From the NCBI RefSeq assembly GCF_002021565.1, contig NZ_MSZX01000007.1, positions 248,027-312,026 of the forward strand: 64,000 nucleotides of DNA. Direction: 5' to 3'. The stretch is from Paenibacillus selenitireducens. Its GTDB lineage: Bacteria; Bacillota; Bacilli; Paenibacillales; Paenibacillaceae. Positions 17,378 through 25,331 of this stretch are shown here, in pieces. Made by a program: the position numbers and the translations under genes. Each line of letters starts with the position of its first letter. Positions within the stretch are counted from its first letter, which is position 1. The notes under the pieces are model-generated. The model was not told where the DNA came from and searched no databases. It was given only the letters and a program-made list of their open reading frames with translations.

Positions 17378-17465
17378 ATACCGCCTACAGGACAAGGTTT
17401 ATGACTTTTTTAATGTCTTCTTTAAGTTGCTTGCTTTCGAAGGATTTGTGAGAACTTTTCTCGAT

Positions 17466-17506
17466 TGTGATTCAAATCCTGATTGGATTTTAAAATTTCG
17501 TATAGG
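17466..17506 (+). promoter_or_regulatory. Fnr-like half box and -10 element upstream of the flavodiiron operon
   Basis: TGTGATTCAAATCCTG (17466-17481) matches the left half of TGTGA-N6-TCACA and two of five bases of the right half. A TATAGG at 17501-17506 would place the box centre about 40 bp upstream of the start point, the class II activator position. No good -35 element is present. Confidence 0.45.
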
Positions 17507-17555
17507 ATGAAGGCAATCAGTAAACAACAACACACTCGATAGGAGGACAAGATAG

Positions 17556-18785
17556 ATGAATAAAATTAAGTTAGCCGAGGACACATACTGGGTAGGAAAG
17601 ATTGATAATCGAGAGGTACCGTTTCACCGCTTAATTCTAGCAAAAGGAACGACGTACAACGCATACTTGCTGCACACGGCTAAACCAACTGTAATCGATA
17701 CCGTAGATTTGGAGTTTGGTAGAGAATTTGTTGAATATTTAAGTCAGCTTATTGATCCCAGTGAGATTCAATATATCGTAATTAACCATACCGAGCCGGA
17801 CCATTCCGGCGGTTTAGCTGCCTTGGCAGGAAGAGCGCCAAATGCCACGATCGTATGTACGGAATTGGCCGTTGATGATCTGAAAGAAATGTATAAGCTT
17901 CACTCGAGGAATTTCTTGGTCGTAAAGGATGGAGATACGCTGGATATTGGCGGAAAAACCTTAAAATTCAAAGAAACTCCATACCTGCATACCGCGGAAA
18001 CAATGATTACCTATTGTGTGGAAGATAAAATTTTGTTCCCTTGCGATATTTTTAGTACGCATATGGCTGCACAGTCCTTCTTTGCAGATGAAGCAGGCTT
18101 TGATATTACAGAGGATTTTATTGGCTACTATAATGCCATTATTCATCCGCATCGCAGATATGTAAGAACGTTGCTTAAAGCCTTAGAAGAACTAGATGTG
18201 CAGATGATTGCTCCTTCGCACGGATTTATTCTGCGGACGGATATTCAGAAGTACATTGATCTTTATGCCCAATTAAGCGCGAATACGGTTGAAGATAAAC
18301 GAGTCACGATTGTCTACACCACGATCAAGAACAATACCAAGAAAGTAGCTGAGCAGATCAAACGTATCTTTGAGGAGAATCAGATTGAAGCCTCCGTGTT
18401 CAATGCGGATAAAACAGATAAGGATGAGATTATCGCAAGCATTAAAGAAGCGGATGCGGTATGGATCGGAAGCTCAACCAAATATGCCGATATGATTGGG
18501 AATCTGGAAGACCTGCTTATCGACTTGAAGGAAATGAATCTGGAAGGAAAAATTGCGGCAGCCTTTGGTTCCTATGGTTGGAGTGGGGAAGCGATTGAAG
18601 TCATTCAAGATTATCTCATGCAGACGAATATGAATGTTCAAAGCACATCACAAGTCATTAAGACAACGGGTATGCTGCATGTTGAATTCCCTGTCCGCAT
18701 TCGATTTGCTCCTAAGAACGAACAATTGAAGAAGATTGAACACGCAGCAGCCTTTGTTGCCGACTTATTGCAAAGCGCCATCTAA
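17556..18785 (+). CDS. Flavodiiron protein (FprA family, NO/O2 reductase)
   Basis: 409 residues. The N-terminal beta-lactamase-like domain carries every diiron ligand of the family: His78, Glu80, Asp82 (HTEPDHS), His145, Asp164 and His222. The C-terminal flavodoxin domain (about 248-400) binds FMN (VYTTIKNNTKKVAEQI and the GSYGWSGEA loop). Such cytoplasmic enzymes reduce NO to N2O and/or O2 to water with electrons from rubredoxin. GGAGG precedes the ATG by 9 nt. The next two genes encode a pyridine-nucleotide reductase and a rubredoxin, giving the complete electron chain in one operon. Whether NO or O2 is the true substrate cannot be read from the sequence. Confidence 0.93.
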   Translation: MNKIKLAEDTYWVGKIDNREVPFHRLILAKGTTYNAYLLHTAKPTVIDTVDLEFGREFVEYLSQLIDPSEIQYIVINHTEPDHSGGLAALAGRAPNATIVCTELAVDDLKEMYKLHSRNFLVVKDGDTLDIGGKTLKFKETPYLHTAETMITYCVEDKILFPCDIFSTHMAAQSFFADEAGFDITEDFIGYYNAIIHPHRRYVRTLLKALEELDVQMIAPSHGFILRTDIQKYIDLYAQLSANTVEDKRVTIVYTTIKNNTKKVAEQIKRIFEENQIEASVFNADKTDKDEIIASIKEADAVWIGSSTKYADMIGNLEDLLIDLKEMNLEGKIAAAFGSYGWSGEAIEVIQDYLMQTNMNVQSTSQVIKTTGMLHVEFPVRIRFAPKNEQLKKIEHAAAFVADLLQSAI

Positions 18786-18809
18786 ATCATTGATAAAGCA
18801 GGTGAAGCC

Positions 18810-20030
18810 ATGAAAAAGAACTATTGTATCATCGGTACTGGAGTTGCGGCAGTCAACGCAGCGAAAGCCATTCGAGATCAGGATCCAGAAGGAAACATAA
18901 TGGTATTCGGTGCAGAGGATGCCTTACCTTATAATCGAATTAAATTGTCCAAGGATTTATTCTCTGATTTACGCAGTGACAAAGTATTAATCAAGAAGGA
19001 AAAATGGTATGAGAAGCAGCAGATTCAGACGTTCCCGAATACAAGAGTCGAGCGCATCGATTTCGATCAACATACTCTAGTGACCTCAGCCGGCGAATGT
19101 ATTGCTTATGATAAGCTGCTGATTTGTACTGGGGCAAATAATCGAAAGCTGATGGTTGACGGTATTGATAAACAAGGCGTATATAGCATTCGAGAAAGAC
19201 ATGAAGCCGAAGAATTCAAGGCATATATCGAGGATAAATCAAGTATTGTCAACATTGGCGGCGGGATTCAAGGCGTAGAGACCGTATGGTCCCTTGTGAA
19301 GGCAGGCAAGAAGGTGACGATCCTTGAAGTCGCTCCGCGATTAATGGCCAGACAATTAGATGAGCATACTAGCGAGCTGCTGAAAAAAAAGATCGAAGAC
19401 GCGGGTGTACAGGTTCATTTGCAGGCTAACATTCAGCAAATTATTGGGGAAGATCAGGTTACAGGGATTCTAGTGAATGATAATACAATTCCGTGTGACA
19501 GTATCACCTATGCCATCGGTGTAATTCCAAATATGGATCTTGTAGAAAACACTGCCATGAAGACATGCAGAGGTATTGTGGTTAACGATAGAATGGAGAC
19601 AAGCATTGCCGATGTCTATGCTGCCGGAGATGTTACAGAGTTGAATGGCGTAGTTGAAGGTCTGTGGGATCGTGCCATGGATCAAGGAAAGATCGCCGGT
19701 AAGAATATGGCCTCCATGGGAACAGAGGTATATCAGAAGACGATCCCATTAACCGTATTTAATGCATTCGATCTTTCCTTGTTCTCCATGGGTCTTGTGG
19801 ATGAGGCTCAATGCGATACTACGCTGACGGAAGAAGACGGTGCAGGAAAGTATACAAGATTATTTTTAAAAGATAATCAGATTGTTGGTGTCATTTCATT
19901 AGAAAGTGTCATAGCTGCGGCACCTTATAAAGCCGCTATCGAGAACCAAGCTTCTGTCGCCGAGCTTAACCTGAACGAACTGTCGATCCAGGAGGTCATG
20001 GACTCGGTTAAACAAGGAGGAAATGAGTAA
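18810..20030 (+). CDS. NAD(P)H:rubredoxin oxidoreductase-like flavoprotein
   Basis: 406-residue FAD/NAD(P)-dependent reductase. The N-terminal FAD site is [19 protein letters not shown], the NAD(P) site is [20 protein letters not shown] (about 149-168), and the second FAD motif is [11 protein letters not shown] (about 268). The C-terminal domain resembles NorW/rubredoxin reductase. It should pass electrons from NADH to the rubredoxin whose ATG overlaps this stop codon by 1 nt, and from there to the flavodiiron protein 24 nt upstream. Confidence 0.88.
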   Translation: MKKNYCIIGTGVAAVNAAKAIRDQDPEGNIMVFGAEDALPYNRIKLSKDLFSDLRSDKVLIKKEKWYEKQQIQTFPNTRVERIDFDQHTLVTSAGECIAYDKLLICTGANNRKLMVDGIDKQGVYSIRERHEAEEFKAYIEDKSSIVNIGGGIQGVETVWSLVKAGKKVTILEVAPRLMARQLDEHTSELLKKKIEDAGVQVHLQANIQQIIGEDQVTGILVNDNTIPCDSITYAIGVIPNMDLVENTAMKTCRGIVVNDRMETSIADVYAAGDVTELNGVVEGLWDRAMDQGKIAGKNMASMGTEVYQKTIPLTVFNAFDLSLFSMGLVDEAQCDTTLTEEDGAGKYTRLFLKDNQIVGVISLESVIAAAPYKAAIENQASVAELNLNELSIQEVMDSVKQGGNE

Positions 20031-20194
20031 TGGATAAATATATATGCATACCATGCGGGTACATTTACAACCCTGCTGTAGGTGATCCGGATGAAGATAT
20101 TGAACCGGGTACTGCATTCGAGGATTTGCCTGAAGATTGGCTTTGTCCAGTATGCGGTGAAGGCAAGGATCAATTTGCCAAAGTAACAGAATAG
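20030..20194 (+). CDS. Rubredoxin
   Basis: 54 residues, the classic rubredoxin length. Four cysteines in the CxxCG...CPxCG pattern (Cys6, Cys9, Cys39, Cys42) bind one iron, and the family core [25 protein letters not shown] is intact. AAGGAGGAAATGAG before the ATG is a strong binding site, and the ATG overlaps the reductase TAA (taATG). It carries single electrons from the reductase to the flavodiiron protein. It is short enough to be missed by a simple ORF length cutoff. Confidence 0.95.
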   Translation: MDKYICIPCGYIYNPAVGDPDEDIEPGTAFEDLPEDWLCPVCGEGKDQFAKVTE

Positions 20195-20347
20195 TTAGAG
20201 GAACCCTATACAACATAACTTAGCATTACTACAAATAAATGAATAATTTTCTAATACCCTCACCCAAACCGCCTCCCGCTTGTTCATGCTTGAACAGGTG
20301 TATGGAGGCGGTTTATCTAGTTTGGATGGGTTCTTCACACCGAGGTT

Positions 20348-20414
20348 TGTGCTTGAAAACACAATGTTTCGCCCAACCCTCATGCTATACTATTCTCATC
20401 GATATTCATTATCG
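20348..20414 (+). promoter_or_regulatory. Promoter of the Crp/Fnr gene with Fnr-like and Fur-like boxes
   Basis: TGTGCTTGAAAACACA (20348-20363; 8 of 10 matches to TGTGA-N6-TCACA) lies about 42 bp upstream of the start predicted from TATACT (20386-20391). CGATATTCATTATCG (20400-20414; 11 of 14 matches to the Fur 7-1-7 motif) covers the start point. There is no consensus -35 element. The layout matches that of the cupin promoter at 22.5 kb. Confidence 0.55.
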
Positions 20415-20460
20415 TTGACGTCAAGCGATATAGAATAATTTTTGACTAGGTGATGAATCT

Positions 20461-21180
20461 ATGAACGAACATTCTTGTAACGATGATAAAGGTCAGGTTA
20501 AGGTACCCTGCCCGAAGAAGGTTCCGATTTTTCAGTCGTTATCCGATGAAGAGATTGTGAAGATATCCCGGATGACAAGGCATATTCAGTACAATAAGGG
20601 GCAGATGCTGCTTAACGAGGGTGAGAAATCGGATAAATTGTTTATTGTCAATAGTGGACAGGTTAAAGTTTCTAAATTCACAATGGATGGAAAAGAGCAA
20701 ATTCTATATCTTCTTACGAGCGGGGAATTCTTTGGGGAATTGCATCTGTTCAATCCGGATGAAACACATAATTTCAGCGTATATGCAATTGAAGATACTG
20801 AGATATGCCTGCTAACCAAAGAGGCAATAGACCAGATTATGCAGAATAATCCTGGGATCTCAATGAAATTATTAGCAGCGTTAACCAAACGATTAGCACA
20901 TACAGAGAATTTAGCGCAAAATTTGGCCACCAAAGACCCGGATGTTCGTGTAGCATATATGATTTTGGAATTTTGTCGAAAGTTTGGCAGCAAACATCAG
21001 GAAGGTATTCTAATAAAATTGCCAATCTCGCGAGAAGAGATAGCAAGTTATGTAGGAGTTACTCGAGAAACTATCAGCCGGAAGTTCAGCAAATTCGAAA
21101 GAATGGGCCTCATTTCCTTGTCTGGCAATAAGCAGCTTTTAGTTAAAAATCAACATGCGTTAAGAGAGTACATTCAATAA
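20461..21180 (+). CDS. Crp/Fnr family transcriptional regulator
   Basis: 239 residues: an N-terminal cyclic-nucleotide-binding fold (about 20-140) and a C-terminal winged helix with VGVTRETISRKFSKFERMG as recognition helix, whose E..SR contacts suit TGTGA/TTGAT-type half sites. Cysteines at positions 6 and 17 precede the fold, with others at EICLL and EFCRKF, so redox or metal sensing is possible, though the spacing does not match the four-cysteine cluster of E. coli FNR. It follows the flavodiiron operon and has its own promoter. It may control that operon. Confidence 0.85.
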   Translation: MNEHSCNDDKGQVKVPCPKKVPIFQSLSDEEIVKISRMTRHIQYNKGQMLLNEGEKSDKLFIVNSGQVKVSKFTMDGKEQILYLLTSGEFFGELHLFNPDETHNFSVYAIEDTEICLLTKEAIDQIMQNNPGISMKLLAALTKRLAHTENLAQNLATKDPDVRVAYMILEFCRKFGSKHQEGILIKLPISREEIASYVGVTRETISRKFSKFERMGLISLSGNKQLLVKNQHALREYIQ

Positions 21181-21211
21181 TTTCATAGGAATAGGTTTTG
21201 TAATACAGCGC

Positions 21212-21239
21212 AAAAAGGACACCTCTGAGGTGTCCTTTT
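21212..21239. terminator. Terminator after the Crp/Fnr gene (type B hairpin)
   Basis: AAAAGGACACCTC / GAGGTGTCCTTTT, a perfect stem flanked by A and T runs, so it works both ways. The same hairpin recurs at 37.40, 43.23 and 53.90 kb. It is followed by TGGTGGAGGCAAGGGGAAT at 21245, an ssrA-3'-end-like repeat. Confidence 0.85.
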
Positions 21240-21244
21240 CATGT

Positions 21245-21336
21245 TGGTGGAGGCAAGGGGAATGTCGCTTCACCATAGATAACAGAAGCCGTAGCATCGG
21301 GCAGCCCTGTATGCTCCTCGCCTCGCTTCCCACCTG
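21245..21336. repeat. Diverged ssrA-3'-end-like repeat
   Basis: Begins TGGTGGAGGCAAGGGGAAT, one base different from the revcomp of the tmRNA 3' end (T arm, acceptor, CCA), 5 nt after a type B terminator, and closes near 21334 with the loosely complementary CTCGCCTCGCTTCCCACC. The interior matches nothing recognised. Confidence 0.45.
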
Positions 21337-21349
21337 GACTCTTCATACT

Positions 21350-22135
21350 TCATACCTCATGCCCTCCCCTTATACAGCAGACCTTGGCCAGAGATGAAAC
21401 TACGTATTTTTTGGGTTGATCCATCGATTTGATAAGCGCAGGCGACAGCATACTTCTCAGCCCCTCCGTCTGAATCTGAAGAAGTCCGCTATTATTGATA
21501 TGGACAATTTGCTGCTTCTTTAACTTATTAATGACGCGATTAATCGTCTCACGCGTGGAACCAAGCATGCCGGCTAGTTCAGCATTTGTGAACATCGTAG
21601 TGAACTGCCTCCACTGGTCATCAAGCTGCTCACTATGCACCTCGCTTAGTCGAAGCAGCAAAGAAATGAACTGAACCTCAATCGGATAGAACGTTTTCAC
21701 CTCAAGCCGGTGCTGTAAATCTATGATTTTATCCGCTAATAATTGCATCATCTTCAAACTTATATCTGGATAAGTGAGCAACAGCTGCTCAAAGTCTTTC
21801 ACCTTAATCACGATGCATTGCACCAACATTGCCGCCATTGCATGGTGAGGATAGTTACCTGAGCGGAAAAAGCCGACATGCGGGCACATTTCACCACGAT
21901 CAATCAGTTGGAACGTCTGCTCCATACCTGTCTCACTCATCCCGTACAGACGAACACGGCCCTGGGCGATAATATAAACGTTCTCAAGCTTCTCCGACTG
22001 AAGAAAGAGAGGGTCTCCTTTGGCGAAATACTCCTTGTGACAAATGCCCGCAACAACTTCAAGCTCTTCCTCTGTCAGATTGCTGAATAATTTAACCGAC
22101 CGCAAAAATGTAATGATTGAGGTTTCGATCTCCAT
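21350..22135 (-). CDS. Crp/Fnr family transcriptional regulator, second paralogue
   Basis: 261 residues with an N-terminal cNMP-binding fold and a C-terminal winged helix (ELAGMLGSTRETINRVINKL). The C-terminus extends about 30 residues past the helix-turn-helix and has a Cys pair (VCCIRGG), reminiscent of but not equal to the C-terminal cluster of Bacillus Fnr. Its ATG overlaps the cupin stop by 1 nt, so both are made from one mRNA driven by the Fnr/Fur-type promoter upstream. The ligand is unknown. Confidence 0.82.
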   Translation of the reverse strand: MEIETSIITFLRSVKLFSNLTEEELEVVAGICHKEYFAKGDPLFLQSEKLENVYIIAQGRVRLYGMSETGMEQTFQLIDRGEMCPHVGFFRSGNYPHHAMAAMLVQCIVIKVKDFEQLLLTYPDISLKMMQLLADKIIDLQHRLEVKTFYPIEVQFISLLLRLSEVHSEQLDDQWRQFTTMFTNAELAGMLGSTRETINRVINKLKKQQIVHINNSGLLQIQTEGLRSMLSPALIKSMDQPKKYVVSSLAKVCCIRGGHEV

Positions 22136-22434
22136 TATCTTTCTACTCGGATGAGTAACAGCTCAACATCGTCCACAGCTTGAAGGCTGTGCTGCTCCTT
22201 TGGCTCCATGTATAGCATTTGACTAGGCGTCAATTCCACGCGTTCACCTGCAACCTCAAAGACGACGATTCCCTTCTGAACAACAATGAGCAGATCCGCA
22301 TTCGCCATATGGTCCGGGATACCGTTTCCCGCCGTTAATTGAATCTGAACAACCTTTGTTTTCTCAAAAGCGGTGAGTGGGGCCATGTATTTGTCTTTCT
22401 CATGCAAATGACTTTCAAGGTTGAATAACTTCAT
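22135..22434 (-). CDS. Small cupin-domain protein
   Basis: 99 residues forming one beta-barrel: QLTAGNGIPDHMANADLLIVVQKG and PSQMLYMEPKEQHSLQAVDD match the two cupin motifs, with His in each as possible metal ligands (the first motif has a single His and no second HxH). Small cupins of this kind often act as sensors or in anaerobic metabolism. It is the first gene of a two-gene unit with a Crp/Fnr regulator. Its promoter suggests induction by low oxygen and repression by iron. Confidence 0.75.
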   Translation of the reverse strand: MKLFNLESHLHEKDKYMAPLTAFEKTKVVQIQLTAGNGIPDHMANADLLIVVQKGIVVFEVAGERVELTPSQMLYMEPKEQHSLQAVDDVELLLIRVER

Positions 22435-22487
22435 TGAAATAACTCCCTTTCATCCAGAAAAATTATGAATAATTTCGGATCTCATTA

Positions 22488-22554
22488 TGATAATGATTAT
22501 CAATGATAAAAGTATACCCAATCCATCATACATGACCTGTGATTCGAATCACTT
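22488..22554 (-). promoter_or_regulatory. Cupin promoter with Fnr box at -41 and perfect Fur box at the start point
   Basis: On the minus strand, AAGTGATTCGAATCACA (22538-22554) is a near-perfect TGTGA-N6-TCACA palindrome; TATACT (22516-22511) follows 21 nt later; and TGATAATGATTATCA (22488-22502), an exact match to the 7-1-7 Fur consensus, lies 8 nt beyond and covers the start site. There is no -35 box, as expected for a class II activated promoter. Confidence 0.75.
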
Positions 22555-22652
22555 CTAACACAAGTAAATTGAGTTCGTGTACATTTGTAAAATTATATGT
22601 AACAGTTGAATAGTATAATAAGGAGTGAATCGTATGGGTAAGGGTGATGGAG

Positions 22653-22907
22653 ATGGAACGTAAGGTTACAAAGTTCGGCAATAGTCTCGGCATTACAATG
22701 ACAGAAGCATTAAAACAAATCGGTCTTGAACTTGGTGATACTGTTCATATTGACGTAAAAGAACTAGATGGAGAAATCATTATTCGCAAAGCAAATAAAG
22801 TTGAATTACCTAATGTACCTAATGGTATCGGCCCCGATTTCTTAGAAACCCTCTCACAAGTGATGGAACAATATAACGATACTCTAAAAGGACTAAAGGA
22901 TCGTTAG
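22653..22907 (+). CDS. Antitoxin with AbrB/MazE-type DNA-binding domain
   Basis: 84 residues. The N-terminal swapped-hairpin domain is recognisable in ERKVTKFGNSLGITMTEALK and LGDTVHIDVK..DGEIIIRK; the C-terminal part would wrap the toxin. It precedes a Fic/Doc toxin gene, giving a toxin-antitoxin module. The start is ambiguous: GTG 22644, ATG 22647 and ATG 22653 are all in frame. The best ribosome binding site (AAGGAGTG) serves an out-of-frame ATG at 22634 that yields only nine codons. Homologues start MERKVTKFGN, so 22653 is preferred. Confidence 0.75.
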   Translation: MERKVTKFGNSLGITMTEALKQIGLELGDTVHIDVKELDGEIIIRKANKVELPNVPNGIGPDFLETLSQVMEQYNDTLKGLKDR

Positions 22908-23309
22908 TATGGTGTTCGCTATCTATCTGTTCCAGAAGTAATTGCGATTAATGTAGCAATGATCCAAAAATATAGTCCTGGTGAACACATTGGTGTCAAA
23001 GATAGCGGCTTGTTGGAATCCGCTGTTCTGCGTGCACGTTCATCCGCCTTTGGTGAAGATGCCTATCCATTCATATTTGGAAAAGCCGCTGCTCTCTTTG
23101 AATCATTAGGAAAGAACCATCCATTCCAAAATGCTAATAAAAGAACGGCCTTTGCTGCCCTTGTGATCTTCCTTCAGTTGAACGGATATAGCTTTGTGAT
23201 GAATCAGAAAGATGCCGAAGACATGGCGGTTCATATGGTGAATCATAAATATTCTTTTCAAGAACTCTCTTCAATTATCCAAGAGAATTGTATAGATAGG
23301 AAGGCATGA
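22908..23309 (+). pseudogene. Doc-type (Fic fold) toxin, apparently lacking an in-frame start
   Basis: The frame opens directly after the antitoxin TAG and encodes RYLSVPEVIAINVAMIQKYS, the expected Doc N-terminus, but no ATG, GTG or TTG lies in frame there. The only ATG at the junction (22910) is in another frame and stops after 10 codons. The first in-frame ATG is 22959, which removes the first helix. The catalytic motif HPFQNANKRTA is intact, which in Doc proteins phosphorylates EF-Tu. A 1-2 nt indel at the start probably inactivated or weakened the toxin. Confidence 0.65.
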
Positions 23310-23433
23310 GAAAACCTCTATCGAGGCCTGTATACCGAAAAACATATACTTTCTTATGTGGTAGCAAAAATTCGATCTCATACAGTGGTCAAAGTCCTAA
23401 TTTAGTGAACACTAAAAAAAAAAATTAGACAGC

Positions 23434-23472
23434 AAGCTGATGTCGGTCCTCAACCAGCGTCAGCTTATTTTT
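23434..23472 (+). terminator. Terminator after the Doc-type gene
   Basis: AAGCTGA (23434-23440) / TCAGCTT (23460-23466) followed by ATTTTT, 125 nt after the toxin stop. The 19-nt loop may hold extra pairs. Confidence 0.6.
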
Positions 23473-23518
23473 CATTGAAGAAGCTTCCAATAGCTTTGTC
23501 GCAACAATTGACTCGACT

Positions 23519-23715
23519 TTAATCTTTCGCAGTTACGATCCTATTCATTAATTGCTGTTCGATCCCTGTAATTGTATGGTTTTTTCGATAACAGATGAAT
23601 TTTTCAATTTCGCAATACCTATGATCTATCACTTTATACTTTCTTACGCCGAATGCAGCAGTATCCGATTCTGGAATCAAAGTTACGCCCATTCCAAGCT
23701 GACACATCTTAATCT
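23519..23715 (-). pseudogene. LysR regulator, C-terminal remnant
   Basis: About 65 codons read KMCQLGMGVTLIPES followed by a sequence ending NRIVTAKD, matching the last part of a LysR-type effector-binding domain (the GxGxxxxPE loop and following strands). The DNA-binding domain and about 230 residues are missing. The reading frame ends abruptly near 23715, where sequence homologous to a different gene on the opposite strand begins. Confidence 0.6.
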
Positions 23716-23717
23716 TT

Positions 23718-24230
23718 GATTTCGGACATTTCACTGAACTTCAAGCCAATTACCACACGCATTATACAGAAGCTCGTATTTTGGATAACGATAGTACGAT
23801 CAGCAAAAGCATAGAGGATCAATATTTGATTCATGGAAAAATCAATAACAATATCCCCATTATCGTCCATCTGCAAGGTGGAGCTTATCCTCAATTTCTT
23901 TTGGAAATACAAGGAGAAAAAGGGGTCATCAGACTCTATCAAAATCAATCCATCGGACATCCGCAATATGGCGGTATGAACGTATCGATAGCTAATTATG
24001 ATTCAACACATCATATATTCTCGAGTCAAAATAGTGATTTCACTGTTCTAATGGAGGACAATAAAGAGGCACCTTTCACAAATGTATTTAGAGCACACCA
24101 ATCCTTTGCTAAAGATATTCAATGGAATACGAACGAAACCCCGGATTTCCATGATGCTTCATATTTGCATAGATTGATAAGTGCCATAGAAGTATCCGCA
24201 GAAACAGGGGAGAAGATAGATAACATATAG
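23718..24230 (+). pseudogene. Gfo/Idh/MocA oxidoreductase, C-terminal remnant
   Basis: About 170 codons (FTELQANYHTHYTEARILDN onwards) match the C-terminal alpha/beta domain of NAD-dependent sugar dehydrogenases, ending with HRLISAIEVSAETGEKI. The N-terminal Rossmann fold is absent and the frame simply opens next to the LysR remnant. No start codon with a ribosome binding site was found. With the LysR fragment it marks one deletion (see findings). Confidence 0.65.
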
Positions 24231-24243
24231 ATACTAGCGAAAA

Positions 24244-24265
24244 GAGCACCTCGTAAGGTGCTCTC
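24244..24265. terminator. Bidirectional terminator
   Basis: AGAGCACCT / AGGTGCTCT (24244-24252, 24257-24265), a perfect stem with a 4-nt loop between the oxidoreductase remnant and the convergent acetyltransferase gene. Confidence 0.75.
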
Positions 24266-24281
24266 CATCCGTTATCTTTTA

Positions 24282-24797
24282 TCAAAACCCGTTCGTCCAA
24301 GTATAATAAACAAATTTAAACTTCTGACCATTCATCTCGAACTCTTCATCAGCGGTCTCTGTACTCTTAAATCCATTTTTCTCTAGAACTTTTTGGGACG
24401 CGATGTTATTCGTTGTTGTTTGCGCATGGATCTTTAGAATGTCTTTATCCGTTACGGTTTCTAATAGTAATTTTAATGCTTGATGAGCAATACCTTTCCC
24501 CGTATGCGCTTGCCCCACTCTATAACCGAGGTGGCCGATTTTTTGAGATTTATCGATATCGACTAGATTTATTCTTCCTAGAATAGAACCTTCTTGAGCT
24601 TTGATTAAATAGAAATAGGAGCCTCCTTGAGCTTGCTCTTCAAGTAAGGCTTCATGCCTTTTGTTAAAAATCTCAGGATTATAGTAGTCATCTCCACGAG
24701 TGGGTACCATTTCTTCGAAAAAAGCTCTGTTCTCAAGTTCAAACTTCAATAATGCTTCTGCATCTGTGGTACGCAATATCTCTATGAATATATCCAT
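24282..24797 (-). CDS. GNAT acetyltransferase, RimJ/RimL type
   Basis: 171 residues. The acetyl-CoA binding motif A is VGQAHTGKGIAHQALKLLLE, followed by IHAQTTTNNIASQKVLEKNGF, both standard for RimJ/RimL-like N-acetyltransferases that modify protein N-termini or small amines. The substrate is unknown. The ATG at 24797 is chosen over an upstream TTG; GGCGG about 12 nt before it is weak. It follows the orphan antitoxin gene in the same direction, but co-transcription is not certain. Confidence 0.8.
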   Translation of the reverse strand: MDIFIEILRTTDAEALLKFELENRAFFEEMVPTRGDDYYNPEIFNKRHEALLEEQAQGGSYFYLIKAQEGSILGRINLVDIDKSQKIGHLGYRVGQAHTGKGIAHQALKLLLETVTDKDILKIHAQTTTNNIASQKVLEKNGFKSTETADEEFEMNGQKFKFVYYTWTNGF

Positions 24798-24813
24798 GTT
24801 CAATGACCGCCAT

Positions 24814-24903
24814 TCAAATGTTTATTACTTCTTCCATAACCCATCCATCACGTCTTAAGAAATTGTCCAGATCACTCCAACTAGGTATGAAACATTTGTG
24901 CAA
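24814..24903 (-). pseudogene. HicA-like toxin remnant
   Basis: In the frame after the antitoxin stop the sequence reads PSWSDLDNFLRRDGWVMEE and then stops within a few codons. The start resembles HicA-type mRNA interferases, which go on with a GSHH-type motif that is absent here. About two thirds of the toxin is missing, leaving the antitoxin without a partner. Confidence 0.45.
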
Positions 24904-25297
24904 CCGATTCAATATCATCTTCCAGCAGGACACGTAATATGTAGGGCGCGTGTTTATGGCGATTGGGCGTATTATAATAGCGGGAATAGTTATTCTCGTA
25001 ATCGATTGCATATTCGACTAACTGTCGTGCTAATTCTAATCTAAGCTCATCGATTGTCTCACCGTCTGCAACAATGTCCTCGATTTGTTCTATGGATCCT
25101 GCATACCGTCCATCTTCGTCCTGCTCATATTCAAATGTCAATTCATATACCGACAACAGTTCTCTCATTTGCTGCTTGGAGAACGCCATGATGACATCTC
25201 TATTGCGTTTAATAGCTTGCGGTTTTTCTCTTACAATGGTATCAATGAATCCACCAAAATTCGCTCGAACATCCGTTGCATTCAAAACAGTTTGCAT
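24881..25297 (-). CDS. Orphan antitoxin, Phd-like N-terminus with HicB-like C-terminus
   Basis: 138 residues. The N-terminal part (NATDVRANFGGFIDTIVREKPQ) resembles Phd/YefM DNA-binding antitoxins; the middle (DEDGRYAGSIEQIEDIVADG, ELRLELARQLVEYAIDY) resembles the HicB partial RNase-H fold. GGAGGGGTG before ATG 25297 sets the start. A palindrome upstream suggests autorepression. Only a short remnant of the toxin follows, so the protein may survive as an anti-addiction or plain regulatory protein. Confidence 0.65.
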   Translation of the reverse strand: MQTVLNATDVRANFGGFIDTIVREKPQAIKRNRDVIMAFSKQQMRELLSVYELTFEYEQDEDGRYAGSIEQIEDIVADGETIDELRLELARQLVEYAIDYENNYSRYYNTPNRHKHAPYILRVLLEDDIESVAQMFHT

Positions 25298-25331
25298 AAT
25301 CACCCCTCCTCGCCTCCATTGTACAAGAATA

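Noticed and set aside
20415-20424. TTGACGTCAA palindrome before the crp/fnr gene as an NnrR/DNR site
   Set aside because: The DNR-type motif needs a 4-bp spacer between half sites, which is absent; the TGTG-N-CACA site upstream fits better.
22634-22663. Nine-codon ORF with a strong ribosome site before the antitoxin
   Set aside because: Could be a leader peptide, but is more simply explained by a shifted antitoxin start. Not annotated as a gene.
23300-23420. Possible CRISPR or riboswitch in AT-rich spacer DNA
   Set aside because: No regularly spaced repeats or conserved aptamer motif. Only a terminator and a short repeat shared with 58.78 kb were seen.
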